Source of the DNA: Rahnella bruchi
GTDB taxonomy: Bacteria > Pseudomonadota > Gammaproteobacteria > Enterobacterales > Enterobacteriaceae
DNA length: 64,000 bases
Assembly: GCF_003614975.1 (NCBI RefSeq)
Contig: NZ_QZWI01000004.1
Location: 248,001-312,000 of the forward strand
Direction of reading: 5' to 3'
The translations under genes were made by a program, and so were the position numbers. Of the stretch, positions 1 through 10,317 are shown in pieces (the first letter of the stretch is position 1; the number at the start of each line of letters is the position of its first letter). The notes beneath the pieces were generated by a model. That model was given only the letters and a program-made list of their open reading frames with translations. It did not search any database and had not been told where the DNA came from.

Positions 1-901
1 CGGTGCCGAGCAGGTTACGGCGCGTCGAGGCTTCTTCTGCCTGACGTTTTGCCACTTCCGCAGCCCGGATACGCGCGCCCAGCACCGACATTGCCTTGGC
101 TTTGTTTTTGTGCTGAGAACGTTCGTCCTGACATTCCACCACGATACCGGTTGGAATGTGGGTGATACGGATAGCGGAATCGGTGGTGTTAACGTGCTGA
201 CCACCCGCGCCTGAAGAACGGAAAGTATCAATGCGCAAATCACCGGCATTGATTTCCGGCAGTTCTGCTTCAGGAATTTCAGGCATTACAGCGACGGTAC
301 ACGCCGAGGTATGAATACGTCCCTGAGATTCGGTTTCCGGAACGCGCTGAACGCGATGACCGCCTGATTCAAACTTGAACTGGCCGTACGCGCCCTCGCC
401 GCTGACTTTGGCGATGACTTCTTTATAACCGCCGTGTTCGCCTTCGTTGGCGCTCACGATCTCCACACGCCAGCGGCGCATTTCTGCGTAACGGCTGTAC
501 ATACGGAATAAATCACCGGCAAAAATAGCCGCTTCATCGCCACCGGTTCCGGCACGAATTTCGAGGAAACAACCGCGTTCGTCATCCGGATCTTTTGGTA
601 ATAACAGAAGCTGTAATTTTTCTTCGAGTTCTTCGATAGTGGTTTTGCACTCTTTGATCTCATCCTGCGCCATTTCGCGCATCTCTGGATCATCAAGCAT
701 CATTTCAGCGGTTTCTAAATCTTCCTGCGCCTGACGCCAGGCCAAAAAACATTCAGAAACTGCTGTTAACTGTGAGTATTCGCGGGAAAGACTGCGGAAT
801 TTATCCTGATCGGCAATAACGCTGGCATCGCCGAGCATCGCCTGCACTTCTTCGTGGCGCTCTTGTAACGCTTCCAGTTTGGCAACAATAGAAGGCTTCA
901 T
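1..901 (-). CDS. prfA: Peptide chain release factor 1 (RF1), 3' end cut by window edge
   Basis: RF1 recognises UAA and UAG stop codons and triggers peptide release on the ribosome. The ATG is at 899-901 (protein begins [11 protein letters not shown], as in E. coli RF1). About 300 of the usual 360 residues are present; the C-terminal part lies before base 1. The catalytic GGQ motif (context GAGGQHVN) is encoded at 197-205 and falls at residues 233-235, the E. coli position. It lies 32 bases downstream of hemA on the same strand, the standard hemA-prfA arrangement. Identification is firm. Confidence 0.97.
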   Translation of the reverse strand, partial: MKPSIVAKLEALQERHEEVQAMLGDASVIADQDKFRSLSREYSQLTAVSECFLAWRQAQEDLETAEMMLDDPEMREMAQDEIKECKTTIEELEEKLQLLLLPKDPDDERGCFLEIRAGTGGDEAAIFAGDLFRMYSRYAEMRRWRVEIVSANEGEHGGYKEVIAKVSGEGAYGQFKFESGGHRVQRVPETESQGRIHTSACTVAVMPEIPEAELPEINAGDLRIDTFRSSGAGGQHVNTTDSAIRITHIPTGIVVECQDERSQHKNKAKAMSVLGARIRAAEVAKRQAEEASTRRNLLGT

Positions 902-933
902 GCGTGGTGTTTAACCCTGTGAGAAAAGGAGAA

Positions 934-2196
934 CTATTGCTGACCCAGCCCGAGGCTGTCGCGTAAAATTTGCAAACGCTCCACATCACCGTCGCTGGCT
1001 GCCTGTTGCAGAGAACGGGTTGGCGCGTGAATAAGGCGGTTTGTCAATTTGTGGGCTAATTCATGGATCACCGCTTCGACGTCAGCGCCCTGCGCTATGG
1101 CGGCAAGAGCTTTTGCTTGTGCGTCGGCGCGAATAATATCAGCACGTGAGCGATAATCACGAATAATTTCAACGGCTCCCTGCGAACGCAGCCAGGCCAT
1201 GAAGTTTGAACTCTCCTGCTCAACGATCGTTTCGGCCTGAATGGCCGCCGCTTTGCGTTGTGCAAGGTTGTTTTGAATGATGCTGTGCAGGTCATCGACG
1301 CTGTACAGATAAGCGTTAGCCAGTTTGCCGACTTCCGGTTCGATATCACGCGGAACGGCAATATCCACCATCAGCATTGGCTGATTGCGGCGGGCCTTCA
1401 ACGCGCGCTCCACCATGCCTTTACCGATGATCGGCAGCGGACTGGCGGTGGAACTGATAATAATGTCGGCTTCAGCCAGACGGGAATCGATATCCTGTAG
1501 GCTGATGACTTCTGCGTTCACTTCCGTCGCCAGCGCCTGTGCGCGTTCACGCGTACGGTTGGCAATCATCATGTGACGCACATTGTGCTGATGAAGATGG
1601 CGCGCCACCAGTTCGATGGTTTCACCCGCACCGACCAGCAACACGTTCACATCAGAAAGGGATTCGAAAATCTGACGCGCCAGCGTACAGGCAGCAAACG
1701 CCACAGAAACGGCACTCGCACCAATATCTGTTTCAGTACGGACACGCTTGGCAACCGAGAAGGATTTCTGGAACAGACGCTCCAGTTCACCGGAAACCGC
1801 CTGACCATTTTGCGATTCTGCGAAGGCTTTCTTGACCTGACCGAGAATTTGCGGCTCACCGAGAACCAGCGAATCCAGCCCGCTGGCGACGCGCATCAGA
1901 TGGCTGACGGCTTCATTATCGTGGTGCCAGTAAAGGCTTTTGCGCACTTCATCTTCGCTGAGATGATGATAATCACATAACCACTTAACCAGCTGTTCCT
2001 GCAGATTTTCCTGCTGTTCGACGCTGAGATAGAGCTCAGTGCGGTTACAGGTAGACAACACGACTCCGCTCTGCACCAGCGGTTGCTGGAGAAGACTGGA
2101 AAGCGCCTGATTCAGCGTCTCGGGTGAAAATGTTACCCGTTCACGCAGAGACACCGGGGCTGTTTTGTGGTTGATACCTAATGCAAGCAGGGTCAT
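934..2196 (-). CDS. hemA: Glutamyl-tRNA reductase
   Basis: Reduces glutamyl-tRNA(Glu) with NADPH to glutamate-1-semialdehyde, the first committed step of tetrapyrrole synthesis in bacteria. The 420-residue protein starts [20 protein letters not shown] and has the catalytic cysteine at residue 50 in [11 protein letters not shown] Rossmann NADPH domain follows ([16 protein letters not shown]) and then a helical dimerisation domain. The length matches the family. Normally hemA is divergent from lolB with a short shared promoter region. Here 1.8 kb separates the two start codons, because three extra genes lie between them. prfA follows on the same strand. Confidence 0.98.
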   Translation of the reverse strand: MTLLALGINHKTAPVSLRERVTFSPETLNQALSSLLQQPLVQSGVVLSTCNRTELYLSVEQQENLQEQLVKWLCDYHHLSEDEVRKSLYWHHDNEAVSHLMRVASGLDSLVLGEPQILGQVKKAFAESQNGQAVSGELERLFQKSFSVAKRVRTETDIGASAVSVAFAACTLARQIFESLSDVNVLLVGAGETIELVARHLHQHNVRHMMIANRTRERAQALATEVNAEVISLQDIDSRLAEADIIISSTASPLPIIGKGMVERALKARRNQPMLMVDIAVPRDIEPEVGKLANAYLYSVDDLHSIIQNNLAQRKAAAIQAETIVEQESSNFMAWLRSQGAVEIIRDYRSRADIIRADAQAKALAAIAQGADVEAVIHELAHKLTNRLIHAPTRSLQQAASDGDVERLQILRDSLGLGQQ

Positions 2197-2455
2197 ATCG
2201 GGAGCGGTTATCGGCTTATACTTTATAATAGTATGGGTTTACGTCTGCTGCGCATTCTACAAGATGCGCGAGATCAATAAAAGGCGAACAGCACCATCGG
2301 TTAATTATGATGTAGGTTTATTTCCGATAAGGTTATGGAAATCGCACAGAAAGCCGCTTTCAGTTTGCCAGACTGCCACTCAAGTCAAATTAACCATTCT
2401 AAACGTCTGCGCACCGCCCCATTATAACCCTACTTTTTATAAGGATATATTAAGA

Positions 2456-2938
2456 ATGGCTATACCCGCTTACTTATGGCTTAAAGATGATGGTGGCGCG
2501 CTGATCAAAGGCGGTTCAGATGTCAAAGACAGGGAATACAGCATTGAGGTAAAAGGCTTTCATCATAATCTGATGATCCCCACAGATAACGCAACAGGTA
2601 AAGTCACCGGCACGCGCATGCACTCTCCTCTCCTGATCGTGAAGGACTTCGACTGCTCCAGCCCTTACATTTATAAGGCTGTAGCAACCGGCCAGAGTCT
2701 CGAATCTGCTGAGATTAAATGGTACCGCATCAACGATGCTGGCCAGGAGGTTGAATATTTCAATATGCTGTTAGAGAAGGTAAAGATCGTTTCAATTTCG
2801 CCAGCGATGGCCGCCGCAAGCAACCCGAACGAGAACCATATGGAGACGGTCGAGCTTCGCTACGAGAAAATTACCTGGAAGCATAATGACGGCAATATTA
2901 TTTTTGCTGATTCGTGGAACGACCGCCAAACGGCATAA
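2456..2938 (+). CDS. Hcp-family type VI secretion tube protein (orphan)
   Basis: Hcp forms hexameric rings that stack into the inner tube of the type VI secretion system and carry effectors. The 160-residue reading starts MAIPAYLWLKDDGG and shows family features: GALIKGGS, MHSPLLIVKDFD, and a C-terminal strand ELRYEKITWKHNDG. The frame is open further upstream (to 2165), but the chosen ATG has AAGGA about 11 bases before it and fits normal Hcp length. No sheath, baseplate or ClpV genes are near, so this is an orphan hcp. It sits inside the hemA-lolB intergenic region, with a convergent two-gene unit on its 3' side. The 259 bases between hemA and this gene hold the hemA promoter area; no further gene is visible there. 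Confidence 0.88.
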   Translation: MAIPAYLWLKDDGGALIKGGSDVKDREYSIEVKGFHHNLMIPTDNATGKVTGTRMHSPLLIVKDFDCSSPYIYKAVATGQSLESAEIKWYRINDAGQEVEYFNMLLEKVKIVSISPAMAAASNPNENHMETVELRYEKITWKHNDGNIIFADSWNDRQTA

Positions 2939-2964
2939 TTTGAGAGGGGCGGGAGCCCCTTTCT

Positions 2965-3300
2965 TTAATCATCGTAAAACCATCGCCCAGCTTTAACTGC
3001 CTCAATAAGCATTTCGACTGTTAGAGGTCTTAATTCACGTTGCGGTAGTTTCTTTTGCCAAAAAGCTCTTTCCGCTTCGTAATAATTTAGCATGTCAAAA
3101 TCAGAAGAATCGACGCTGTACTTCGTGAAAACGTCCACCAGCATGTCTTCGGCGTCTTCGGGCAATAAGTTAAACTCCCCGCTGTTTATGCCCCAGTTCT
3201 TTTGAACCGGAACAATTTCAGGGTCACGCCAGCTTTTTCTGAAACCATAATGCCTGGTCAGATACTCACAAATTTCAGTCTCTAAATCCCTCTCGTTCAT
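2965..3300 (-). CDS. DUF1493 family protein
   Basis: A 111-residue acidic protein starting [15 protein letters not shown]. The fold-level function of DUF1493 is not established. Its start codon shares one base with the stop of the upstream gene (TAATG at 3298-3302), so the two are probably translationally coupled. The assignment rests on recollection of DUF1493 proteins paired with STM2901-family genes in Salmonella. An open frame extends five codons further upstream, but the overlap arrangement favours 3300. Position beside an orphan hcp raises the possibility of an effector/immunity role; this is inference only. Confidence 0.7.
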   Translation of the reverse strand: MNERDLETEICEYLTRHYGFRKSWRDPEIVPVQKNWGINSGEFNLLPEDAEDMLVDVFTKYSVDSSDFDMLNYYEAERAFWQKKLPQRELRPLTVEMLIEAVKAGRWFYDD

Positions 3301-3767
3301 TAGAAATATGTCCATGCAATTCGGTCTTCAGGTCTTGCGATGAGGTTATATTTGTTCCTTGTACTCTTATTAACCATTTCAAGCATAATGATGATCTGCG
3401 CATAACCCAGCCATGGAGTCCAGCGGCCAATGAAAGGAGCCATCTTACTGGTTGGGACAAGTTTTATTTTTGATCCTTTCCCCATAGGAGCAGAGAGTCT
3501 TAAACCGAAAGGTATTCTTTTCTCCTTGAGTAAGGCCCGTGCCAGCTTAGAAACAACGCTTGTTCCGGGTGTGTTGTTTATCGCTGAAAGCTTCCCAGAA
3601 ACAGGAATCCATGGCTGGCCGCCTAAAATCATCGCAGTCGTGGTCACATCTAAACCCAGGTGTTCTGACAGCCCTTCTACGTAGATGAGCCAGAATAATT
3701 CTTGAGCCGTCACATTCGCCTGCCCATGATAGAAATAAGTTCCACCTAACTCTTCAGTAGTATCCAT
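3300..3767 (-). CDS. STM2901-family protein
   Basis: A 155-residue protein beginning [15 protein letters not shown], recognised from memory as the STM2901 family (Salmonella), function unknown. Visible features are an amphipathic segment around [18 protein letters not shown], a glycine-rich stretch near [14 protein letters not shown], and a hydrophobic segment [12 protein letters not shown] near the C-terminus. The frame is open 15 codons further upstream, but MDTTEEL is the family-like start. Its stop overlaps the start of the DUF1493 gene by one base. With the convergent hcp it forms the extra DNA that splits hemA from lolB. The 237 bases between this gene and lolB hold no gene I can see and probably contain the lolB promoter. 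Confidence 0.7.
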   Translation of the reverse strand: MDTTEELGGTYFYHGQANVTAQELFWLIYVEGLSEHLGLDVTTTAMILGGQPWIPVSGKLSAINNTPGTSVVSKLARALLKEKRIPFGLRLSAPMGKGSKIKLVPTSKMAPFIGRWTPWLGYAQIIIMLEMVNKSTRNKYNLIARPEDRIAWTYF

Positions 3768-4004
3768 TCTCAATATCCTTTTGAAAAGAAGGGTTTTAGC
3801 ATAGGCTTTCACGCCTTAATGGACAAACACTCCTGCATGTCTGGTGCATTATTCAATTACAAATCAGCATTGTCCCAAAACGGATTGATCGCCGATCATC
3901 TGCGCAGGGTTGAGATCATCCCGCGCTCTGGCTGTGCTAAACTGACGCACGCCACATTTGCCCTGGCATCCCATTTCGCCAAAGCACAAAGGATTTTATC
4001 TGTT

Positions 4005-4628
4005 ATGCCAATGCGTAAAGCACACTTTGTTCGCCTTCTTCCTCTTGCAAGCTTAGTTCTTGCCGCCTGTTCGATTAATGCGCCGAAAGGTCCGGCGACC
4101 AGCCCGACGTCCCCGCAATGGCGTGAACATGAAGCTCAGGTTAAACAGCTTGAGCATTATCAGACCCGCGGTTCTTTCGCTTATCTTTCCGATAAACAGA
4201 AAGTCTATGCCCGCTTCTTCTGGCAACAATATTCCCCGGACAGCTACCGCTTACTGCTGACCAACCCGCTGGGCAGCACCGAAATGGAGCTGAAAGTGCA
4301 AAGCGGTATTGCACAGCTGACCAATAATGAAGGCAAGCATTACACCAGTAATAATCCGGATGACATGATCCAGAAGCTGACCGGCATGTCGATTCCGCTG
4401 GCGAATTTGCGTCTGTGGATGCTCGGCCTGCCAGGTGACGGCACCGATTTCACGCTCGACAGCCAGTACCGTCTGTCTCAGGTTAAGTTCACGCAGAACG
4501 GTAACGCGGGCACCGTGGTCTATCAGAGCTATGACGAAGATGCCAAACCTTCCCTGCCGCAACGTCTGGAAATGACCCAGGGCGAACAGCGTATCAAGCT
4601 GAAAATGGATAACTGGACGTTAAACTGA
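4005..4628 (+). CDS. lolB: Outer-membrane lipoprotein receptor LolB
   Basis: LolB receives lipoproteins from the periplasmic carrier LolA and inserts them into the outer membrane; it is itself a lipoprotein. The 207-residue product has the E. coli length. The signal peptide ends in a lipobox (LVLAAC, Cys22). The conserved core YARFFWQQ and [14 protein letters not shown] is present, as is the C-terminal RIKLKMDNW. The frame is open upstream to 3819, but MPMRKAHF with the signal peptide is the real start. The stop is one base before the ispE start, so lolB-ispE-prs reads as the usual operon. Confidence 0.97.
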   Translation: MPMRKAHFVRLLPLASLVLAACSINAPKGPATSPTSPQWREHEAQVKQLEHYQTRGSFAYLSDKQKVYARFFWQQYSPDSYRLLLTNPLGSTEMELKVQSGIAQLTNNEGKHYTSNNPDDMIQKLTGMSIPLANLRLWMLGLPGDGTDFTLDSQYRLSQVKFTQNGNAGTVVYQSYDEDAKPSLPQRLEMTQGEQRIKLKMDNWTLN

Positions 4629-4629
4629 G

Positions 4630-5493
4630 ATGACACAGCAATTGTGGCCTTCTCCGGCTAAACTCAATTTGTTTCTCTATATCACTGGCCAGCGTCCAAA
4701 TGGCTACCATGATTTGCAGACGCTGTTTCAGTTTGTCGATTACGGTGACAGTTTGAGTTTTAACGCCCGTGACGACGGTGCCATCGTGCTGACCACTCCG
4801 GTTGAGGGTGTGGCTGACGAAGATAATCTGGTGGTGCGCGCCGCGCGTCTGTTGCAGCAACATGCGGGAACGTCTCAGGGCGCAGACATTGCACTGCAAA
4901 AACGTATTCCTATGGGCGGCGGTCTGGGCGGCGGTTCTTCTAACGCGGCGACCGTGCTGGTGGCGCTGAATGCAGTCTGGAATTGCGGACTTTCCGATAC
5001 CGAACTGGCGCAACTTGGCGTGACTCTCGGCGCGGATGTGCCGGTGTTTGTAATGGGTCATGCCGCTTTTGCCGAAGGCATCGGCGAGATTTTGCAACCG
5101 GTCGAACCGGCAGAAAAATGGTACCTGATCGCGCATCCCGGCGTCAGCATTCCGACGCCGTTGATTTTCGGCGATCCGCAACTGACCAGAAATACACCAA
5201 AACGCCCTGTTAATGTGCTTTTGGACACGCCTTACGCAAATGATTGCGAACCGATTGCGAGAAAACGATTTTACGAGGTTGAACAGCTACTTTCTTGGCT
5301 GTTAGAATACGCGCCGTCGCGACTGACCGGGACAGGTGCTTGTGTGTTTGCAGAATTCGACACTGAGTCTGCCGCCCGTCAGGTTTTGGACAAAATGCCA
5401 TCGTGGAGTCGGGGTTTTGTCGCGCAAGGTGTTAATATCTCGCCGTTGCACCGTTTTCGCGAAGTCTGGTTGAGAACTGCGGGCAAAGCGTAG
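4630..5493 (+). CDS. ispE: 4-diphosphocytidyl-2-C-methyl-D-erythritol kinase
   Basis: Phosphorylates CDP-methylerythritol in the MEP pathway of isoprenoid precursor synthesis. The product is a 287-residue GHMP kinase. The N-terminal substrate region is [17 protein letters not shown], and the glycine-rich ATP loop is [17 protein letters not shown] (about residues 96-112). The C-terminal GHMP motif is [12 protein letters not shown]. Its start lies one base after the lolB stop, which suggests translational coupling. prs follows after a 160-base leader, as in E. coli. Confidence 0.97.
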   Translation: MTQQLWPSPAKLNLFLYITGQRPNGYHDLQTLFQFVDYGDSLSFNARDDGAIVLTTPVEGVADEDNLVVRAARLLQQHAGTSQGADIALQKRIPMGGGLGGGSSNAATVLVALNAVWNCGLSDTELAQLGVTLGADVPVFVMGHAAFAEGIGEILQPVEPAEKWYLIAHPGVSIPTPLIFGDPQLTRNTPKRPVNVLLDTPYANDCEPIARKRFYEVEQLLSWLLEYAPSRLTGTGACVFAEFDTESAARQVLDKMPSWSRGFVAQGVNISPLHRFREVWLRTAGKA

Positions 5494-5580
5494 AGAGTCA
5501 CAGCGGTTTTGTGTCTGTTCTTTGCCAGCCAATTATTCAACAGATTTAAGTAGTAAGATTTAGAAGTATCGTGAGCATAA

Positions 5581-6603
<1,023 letters not shown>

Positions 6604-6609
6604 TCATCA

Positions 6610-6637
6610 CGCCCCTGTTTTCAGGGGCGTTTTGTTT
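6610..6637 (+). terminator. Rho-independent terminator of prs
   Basis: An 8-bp stem CGCCCCTG/CAGGGGCG (6610-6617 / 6622-6629) with a TTTT loop, followed by a T-rich tail. It lies six bases after the prs stop codon. Confidence 0.92.
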
Positions 6638-6670
6638 TGCCTGAATGTGCTTTGCCAGAAACAGAAATGC

Positions 6671-6708
6671 AAAAAACCGTTATCGCGCAAGCGACAACGG
6701 TTTTTTTT
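6671..6708. terminator. Second, bidirectional-looking terminator between prs and ychH
   Basis: Stem AAAACCGTT/AACGGTTTT with an inner TCGC-GCAA-GCGA hairpin, flanked by A-run and T-run. It can serve prs read-through on the plus strand and ychH on the minus strand. Confidence 0.85.
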
Positions 6709-6754
6709 ATGGGCAAACGTTTTTAGGGATTAACGTTATAACGCCCGGTCAGGA

Positions 6755-7033
6755 TCAGGAATGGCGATGTGATTTACTGTTGGTGCAGCGGGAATCAAAG
6801 TGGCGTACCCACCAGTATCGGTCTGCGACGCGCTCATGCCCGCCGACTCTCGCACCTGCTACCCATAAAATGGCACCGACGAAAATGCTGCCAATCGCGC
6901 CATGCGCCAGGAATTGCGGTAAACCGAGTTCAGGCATCTGATTCAGAATCGAATAACCAACACCACCGACCATTGTGAGTAAACCGAGTCCCATCAGGCC
7001 ATTGCCGATCATTCTTGCGGTTTTACGTTTCAT
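6755..7033 (-). CDS. ychH: YchH stress-response membrane protein
   Basis: A small inner-membrane protein of 92 residues, the same length as E. coli YchH and with the same landmarks: MKRK start, GYSILNQ, FAHGA, SIFVGAILW-AGARVGGHE, CDRYWWVRH-like DRYWWVRH, C-terminal HRHS. Two hydrophobic segments (about residues 9-28 and 41-59) predict two membrane helices. E. coli YchH has been linked to stress survival and biofilm formation. It is divergent from pth as in E. coli. The dauA gene that E. coli carries next to it is absent here. The 293 bases between ychH and pth hold promoter DNA and no gene that I can see. Confidence 0.95.
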   Translation of the reverse strand: MKRKTARMIGNGLMGLGLLTMVGGVGYSILNQMPELGLPQFLAHGAIGSIFVGAILWVAGARVGGHERVADRYWWVRHFDSRCTNSKSHRHS

Positions 7034-7326
7034 AAGTCACCTCCAGTTGTCGATAGTCTTAGCATCATTGCTGTCTTGTCTTTTCTTGCCTTTAACTATA
7101 GACGTCCCATCCGGTTCACTTTGAGGTAACGATCACAGACAGAGAACATTGAATGACAAATCTTTACGTTTTCCAGTCATATAGGTTCGAAAGGTTAATA
7201 GTCAGCCCGGTGAACTATTCAACATTTTGCGTAACTGGCAGGAATTATTTTTTGTGATGTTTGGCACAGTGAAAGGCGACAGGTAAACTAGCCCGCTAAA
7301 CCTCACCGGATAAAGAAGCGAAAATC

Positions 7327-7917
7327 GTGAGCAGCATTAAATTGATCGTTGGCCTGGCCAATCCCGGCGCAGAATACGCCCAGACCCGTCATAACGCAGG
7401 CGCCTGGTATGTTGATCTTCTCGCCCGCCAGCACAACCAGCAGTTGAAAGAAGAAAGTAAGTTTTTTGGATATACCGCCCGCCTGTCACTGGCCGGTCAG
7501 GACGTCCGTCTGCTGGTTCCGACCACCTTTATGAACCTCAGCGGCAAAGCCGTTCTGGCGATGGCGCAGTTCTACCGCATCGAGCCGGATGAAATTCTGG
7601 TCGCGCACGACGAACTGGATATCCCGCCGGGCATGGCGAAAATTAAACTGGGCGGCGGTAACGGCGGCCATAACGGTCTGAAAGACATTCAGAGCAAATT
7701 CGGTAATAACCCGAACTTCTACCGCCTGCGCATTGGTATTGGCCATCCGGGCGATAAAAGCAAAGTCGTGGGATTTGTACTCGGCAAGCCGCCAGCCAGT
7801 GAACAGAAGCTGATTGATGATGCCATTGATGAGTCACTGCGCTGTACCGAATTACTGATGAAAGAAGGCCTGGAAAAAACCATGCGCCGTCTGCATACCT
7901 TCAAAGCTGAGCTCTAA
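7327..7917 (+). CDS. pth: Peptidyl-tRNA hydrolase
   Basis: Releases tRNA from peptidyl-tRNAs that fall off the ribosome. 196 residues, starting at GTG 7327 ([16 protein letters not shown]). The catalytic histidine is His22 in TRHNAG; TFMNLSG and [10 protein letters not shown] carry the other active-site Asn and Asp; [12 protein letters not shown] is the tRNA-acceptor loop. In E. coli and many relatives ychF follows directly in an operon. Here pth has its own terminator 14 bases after the stop, and ychF is 21 kb away. Confidence 0.97.
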   Translation: MSSIKLIVGLANPGAEYAQTRHNAGAWYVDLLARQHNQQLKEESKFFGYTARLSLAGQDVRLLVPTTFMNLSGKAVLAMAQFYRIEPDEILVAHDELDIPPGMAKIKLGGGNGGHNGLKDIQSKFGNNPNFYRLRIGIGHPGDKSKVVGFVLGKPPASEQKLIDDAIDESLRCTELLMKEGLEKTMRRLHTFKAEL

Positions 7918-7930
7918 AAAGTCGTGAAGT

Positions 7931-7957
7931 GGCGCGAATTACCGCGCCCTTTTCTTT
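7931..7957 (+). terminator. Rho-independent terminator of pth
   Basis: Stem GGCGCG/CGCGCC (7931-7936 / 7943-7948), loop AATTAC, followed by CTTTTCTTT. It closes the pth transcript before the uhp genes. Confidence 0.8.
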
Positions 7958-8075
7958 ACCTCCCTCCTCCCTAACTCAAATTCCGTTACCTGTCCTGCAA
8001 TTCCTCCGCTCAGTGTTGCCAACTGCAACTATTCATGAGCATTATGCGAATCTCATTTACATTCAGTTACGCCTG

Positions 8076-8699
8076 ATGATTAACGTTGCTTTGATTGACG
8101 ACCACGTTGTGGTGCGTTCCGGTTTTGCCCAGCTGCTGGGCCTTGAGCCCGATATTCAGATTGTCGGCCAATATGCGTCGGCGGCGAATGCGTGGTCGTC
8201 GCTGCTGAAAATGAATATCGACGTGGCGGTGATGGATATCGCCATGCCCGATGAAAGCGGGTTAAGTTTGCTGTCGCGTTTGCGCCAGCAGCGACCGGAT
8301 TTCCGCGCCATCATTCTGAGCATTTACGACACTACTGCATTTGTTCAAAGTGCGCTGGATGCCGGTGCGGGTGGCTATCTCACCAAACGCTGTGGCCCGG
8401 AAGAACTGGTGCAGGCAGTACGCACCGTGCATGCCGGTGGCCGTTATCTGTGTTCCGATGCCCTGCTGGCACTGCGCCAGAGTCAGCAAACGCCGAAAGC
8501 GTTGCAGGCCCTGACGCCGCGTGAACGCGAGATTTTCGATTTGCTGATCAACGGACTGAGCGTGAAAGCGATTGCCGAACAGCTCGCACTGAGCCACAAA
8601 ACCGTGCACGTTCACCGCGCCAATATCCTCGGTAAACTCCAGTGCGACACCACCATCGAACTGGTCCATTTCGCCATTCAGCACCATCTTCTCGCCTGA
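8076..8699 (+). CDS. uhpA: UhpA-type response regulator (NarL/FixJ family)
   Basis: Response regulator for hexose-phosphate sensing. 207 residues starting MINVALIDDHVVVRSGFAQL, very like E. coli UhpA over this stretch. The receiver domain has acidic Asp8/Asp9, the phospho-acceptor Asp54 (AVMDIAMPDE) and the conserved Lys (YLTKRC). The C-terminal LuxR helix-turn-helix runs LTPREREIFDLLINGLSVKA and then TVHVHRANILGKL. The frame is open upstream to 7929, but the family start is 8076. The stop overlaps the uhpB start (TGATG at 8697-8701), indicating coupled translation. Expected targets are the downstream afu genes, since no uhpT is present in the window. Confidence 0.9.
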   Translation: MINVALIDDHVVVRSGFAQLLGLEPDIQIVGQYASAANAWSSLLKMNIDVAVMDIAMPDESGLSLLSRLRQQRPDFRAIILSIYDTTAFVQSALDAGAGGYLTKRCGPEELVQAVRTVHAGGRYLCSDALLALRQSQQTPKALQALTPREREIFDLLINGLSVKAIAEQLALSHKTVHVHRANILGKLQCDTTIELVHFAIQHHLLA

Positions 8700-10228
8700 T
8701 GCGCAGAGTTGGCCTGACGCTGTTTCTCGCCATTTTCTACAGCCTTTGCTGGCTGGCCCTGTGGTCGATCAGTTTTTATCTGACGCAGAATGGCCAGCAG
8801 GCGATGTTACTTCTGCCGCAGGGCCTGCGTCTGGCGCTGATGACGTTACTTTCGCGCCGTTACTGGCCGGTGATGCTGGCATCAGAATTTGGCATTGCCG
8901 TCTGGCTGCACAGCGAACAGTTACAAACGCACTGGTTCATCCTGCTTTCACCGCTGCTCAGCCTGATCCCCGCCGCACTCGTTCAGCATTTCTGGCGTCG
9001 GTATACCCTTTACTGGCAGCGGCTTTTACTGTTGCTTGGCGCGGTGGCCGGTAACAGCCTGTTGCAGATGGCGGTACCCGGCCTGTGGCTGAATTCACCG
9101 CTGAGCCAGACGCTGCTGGCCTCCTTCACCGGCGGCATTCTTCTGACGCCGTTTATCTATCTGATTTATGAATACCTCAAGCAACAGCATCTGCAAAACC
9201 TGCTGGCGCAGGAGATCCCTGATCCGCCGCTGCGCACATCGCTGCTGATCTGGTGCTCGCTGTTTTTCGCTCTCGCCGTCTGTCTGCAAATGACGCTGGC
9301 ACCGGAAGTTGAACGCCTGCTGATCATTCTGGTCTTTCTGCCCAATGTGGTGATGGCTTACGCCTTCGGCTGGCAGGGCGGCGTGCTGGCGGCGGTGCTG
9401 GGCAGCCTGATGATTACGGTAACGCGGCAGATGAGCGGCGCGTTTCACGATCTGCTCGAGCTGGAACTGTTTCTTTCCACACAGGCGCTGCTCGGCATCG
9501 GCCTGGGGATCGCCATCAGCCGTCAGCAGCAGCTGGCGTCACATCTCAACCGCTACCGTTTACAACTGGAGCAGGAATTGCACACCCGTCGCCAGCTGAC
9601 TGAGCGGCTGGTGCATACCGAAGAAGCGGTGCGCAAGGAAATCGCCCGCGAACTGCACGATGAAATCGGGCAAAACATCACCGCCATACAAATCCAGGCG
9701 ATGCTGGTCGACCGCAGCCCGCCCGGCGCGGCCACTCACGCCGCCGCCAGACAGATTGGCGAACTTTCGCAACGCATTCACCACACTACGCGGCAGTTAC
9801 TGCGCCAGCTGCGCCCTCCTGTGCTCGATGAAATGTCGCTTGACGTTGCCCTGCACCATCTGGCGGATGAATTCGCCTTCTTACAGCAGGGGATCGACTT
9901 TCAGCTCGATTACTCCCTGACCGATGCGCCCACCGATGACACGCTGATTTTCACGCTGTACCGGCTGGTACAGGAATTGCTCAACAACATCAATAAACAT
10001 GCCGGTGCGACCGAGGTGCGTGTCAGCCTGACCGTGCAACAGAACATGCTGGTGCTGACGGTCAGTGACAATGGCATCGGCTTTACCCTGCCGGTAAAAG
10101 AAGGCTTCGGGCTGCGCGGTATTGAAGAACGCGTCCGTGCTCTGGGCGGCGAATGGCTGGTTCATCAGCAGGACGGCACCCGCATAATTGTTAAGTTGCC
10201 CACAGATTTGCAAAGAACATCACCCTGA
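8699..10228 (+). CDS. uhpB: UhpB-type sensor histidine kinase
   Basis: Membrane histidine kinase that phosphorylates UhpA. 509 residues: an N-terminal MASE1-like membrane part with about eight hydrophobic segments (residues 5-270), then the HisKA_3 dimerisation helix with the phospho-accepting His320 (ARELHDEIGQ). The ATPase domain carries the N-box LLNNINKHA and the G-box GFGLRGIEERV. In E. coli, UhpB works in complex with UhpC. The start codon overlaps the uhpA stop. The region RQLRPPVLDE matches the conserved element after the H-box in this family. Confidence 0.9.
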   Translation: MRRVGLTLFLAIFYSLCWLALWSISFYLTQNGQQAMLLLPQGLRLALMTLLSRRYWPVMLASEFGIAVWLHSEQLQTHWFILLSPLLSLIPAALVQHFWRRYTLYWQRLLLLLGAVAGNSLLQMAVPGLWLNSPLSQTLLASFTGGILLTPFIYLIYEYLKQQHLQNLLAQEIPDPPLRTSLLIWCSLFFALAVCLQMTLAPEVERLLIILVFLPNVVMAYAFGWQGGVLAAVLGSLMITVTRQMSGAFHDLLELELFLSTQALLGIGLGIAISRQQQLASHLNRYRLQLEQELHTRRQLTERLVHTEEAVRKEIARELHDEIGQNITAIQIQAMLVDRSPPGAATHAAARQIGELSQRIHHTTRQLLRQLRPPVLDEMSLDVALHHLADEFAFLQQGIDFQLDYSLTDAPTDDTLIFTLYRLVQELLNNINKHAGATEVRVSLTVQQNMLVLTVSDNGIGFTLPVKEGFGLRGIEERVRALGGEWLVHQQDGTRIIVKLPTDLQRTSP

Positions 10229-10248
10229 CTAGGACTAATTCCTAGTCA
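10226..10248. promoter_or_regulatory. Inverted repeat between uhpB and uhpC
   Basis: Perfect 9-bp arms TGACTAGGA (10226-10234) and TCCTAGTCA (10240-10248) with 5 bases between. The left arm begins with the uhpB stop codon. It could be an operator for UhpA or another LuxR-type regulator placed before uhpC, or an RNA hairpin. No T-tract follows, so a terminator is unlikely. Confidence 0.45.
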
Positions 10249-10317
10249 TCTAAAACCTTGTCTCATCCCCCCGACAAAACACACGCATACACTCGCCTCA
10301 TTACGCCGGAGAACACC

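Noticed and set aside
2165-2455. Upstream extension of the hcp open frame
   Set aside because: It has no homology to Hcp, overlaps the hemA start and promoter region, and lacks a ribosome site; the Hcp start at 2456 fits the family length.
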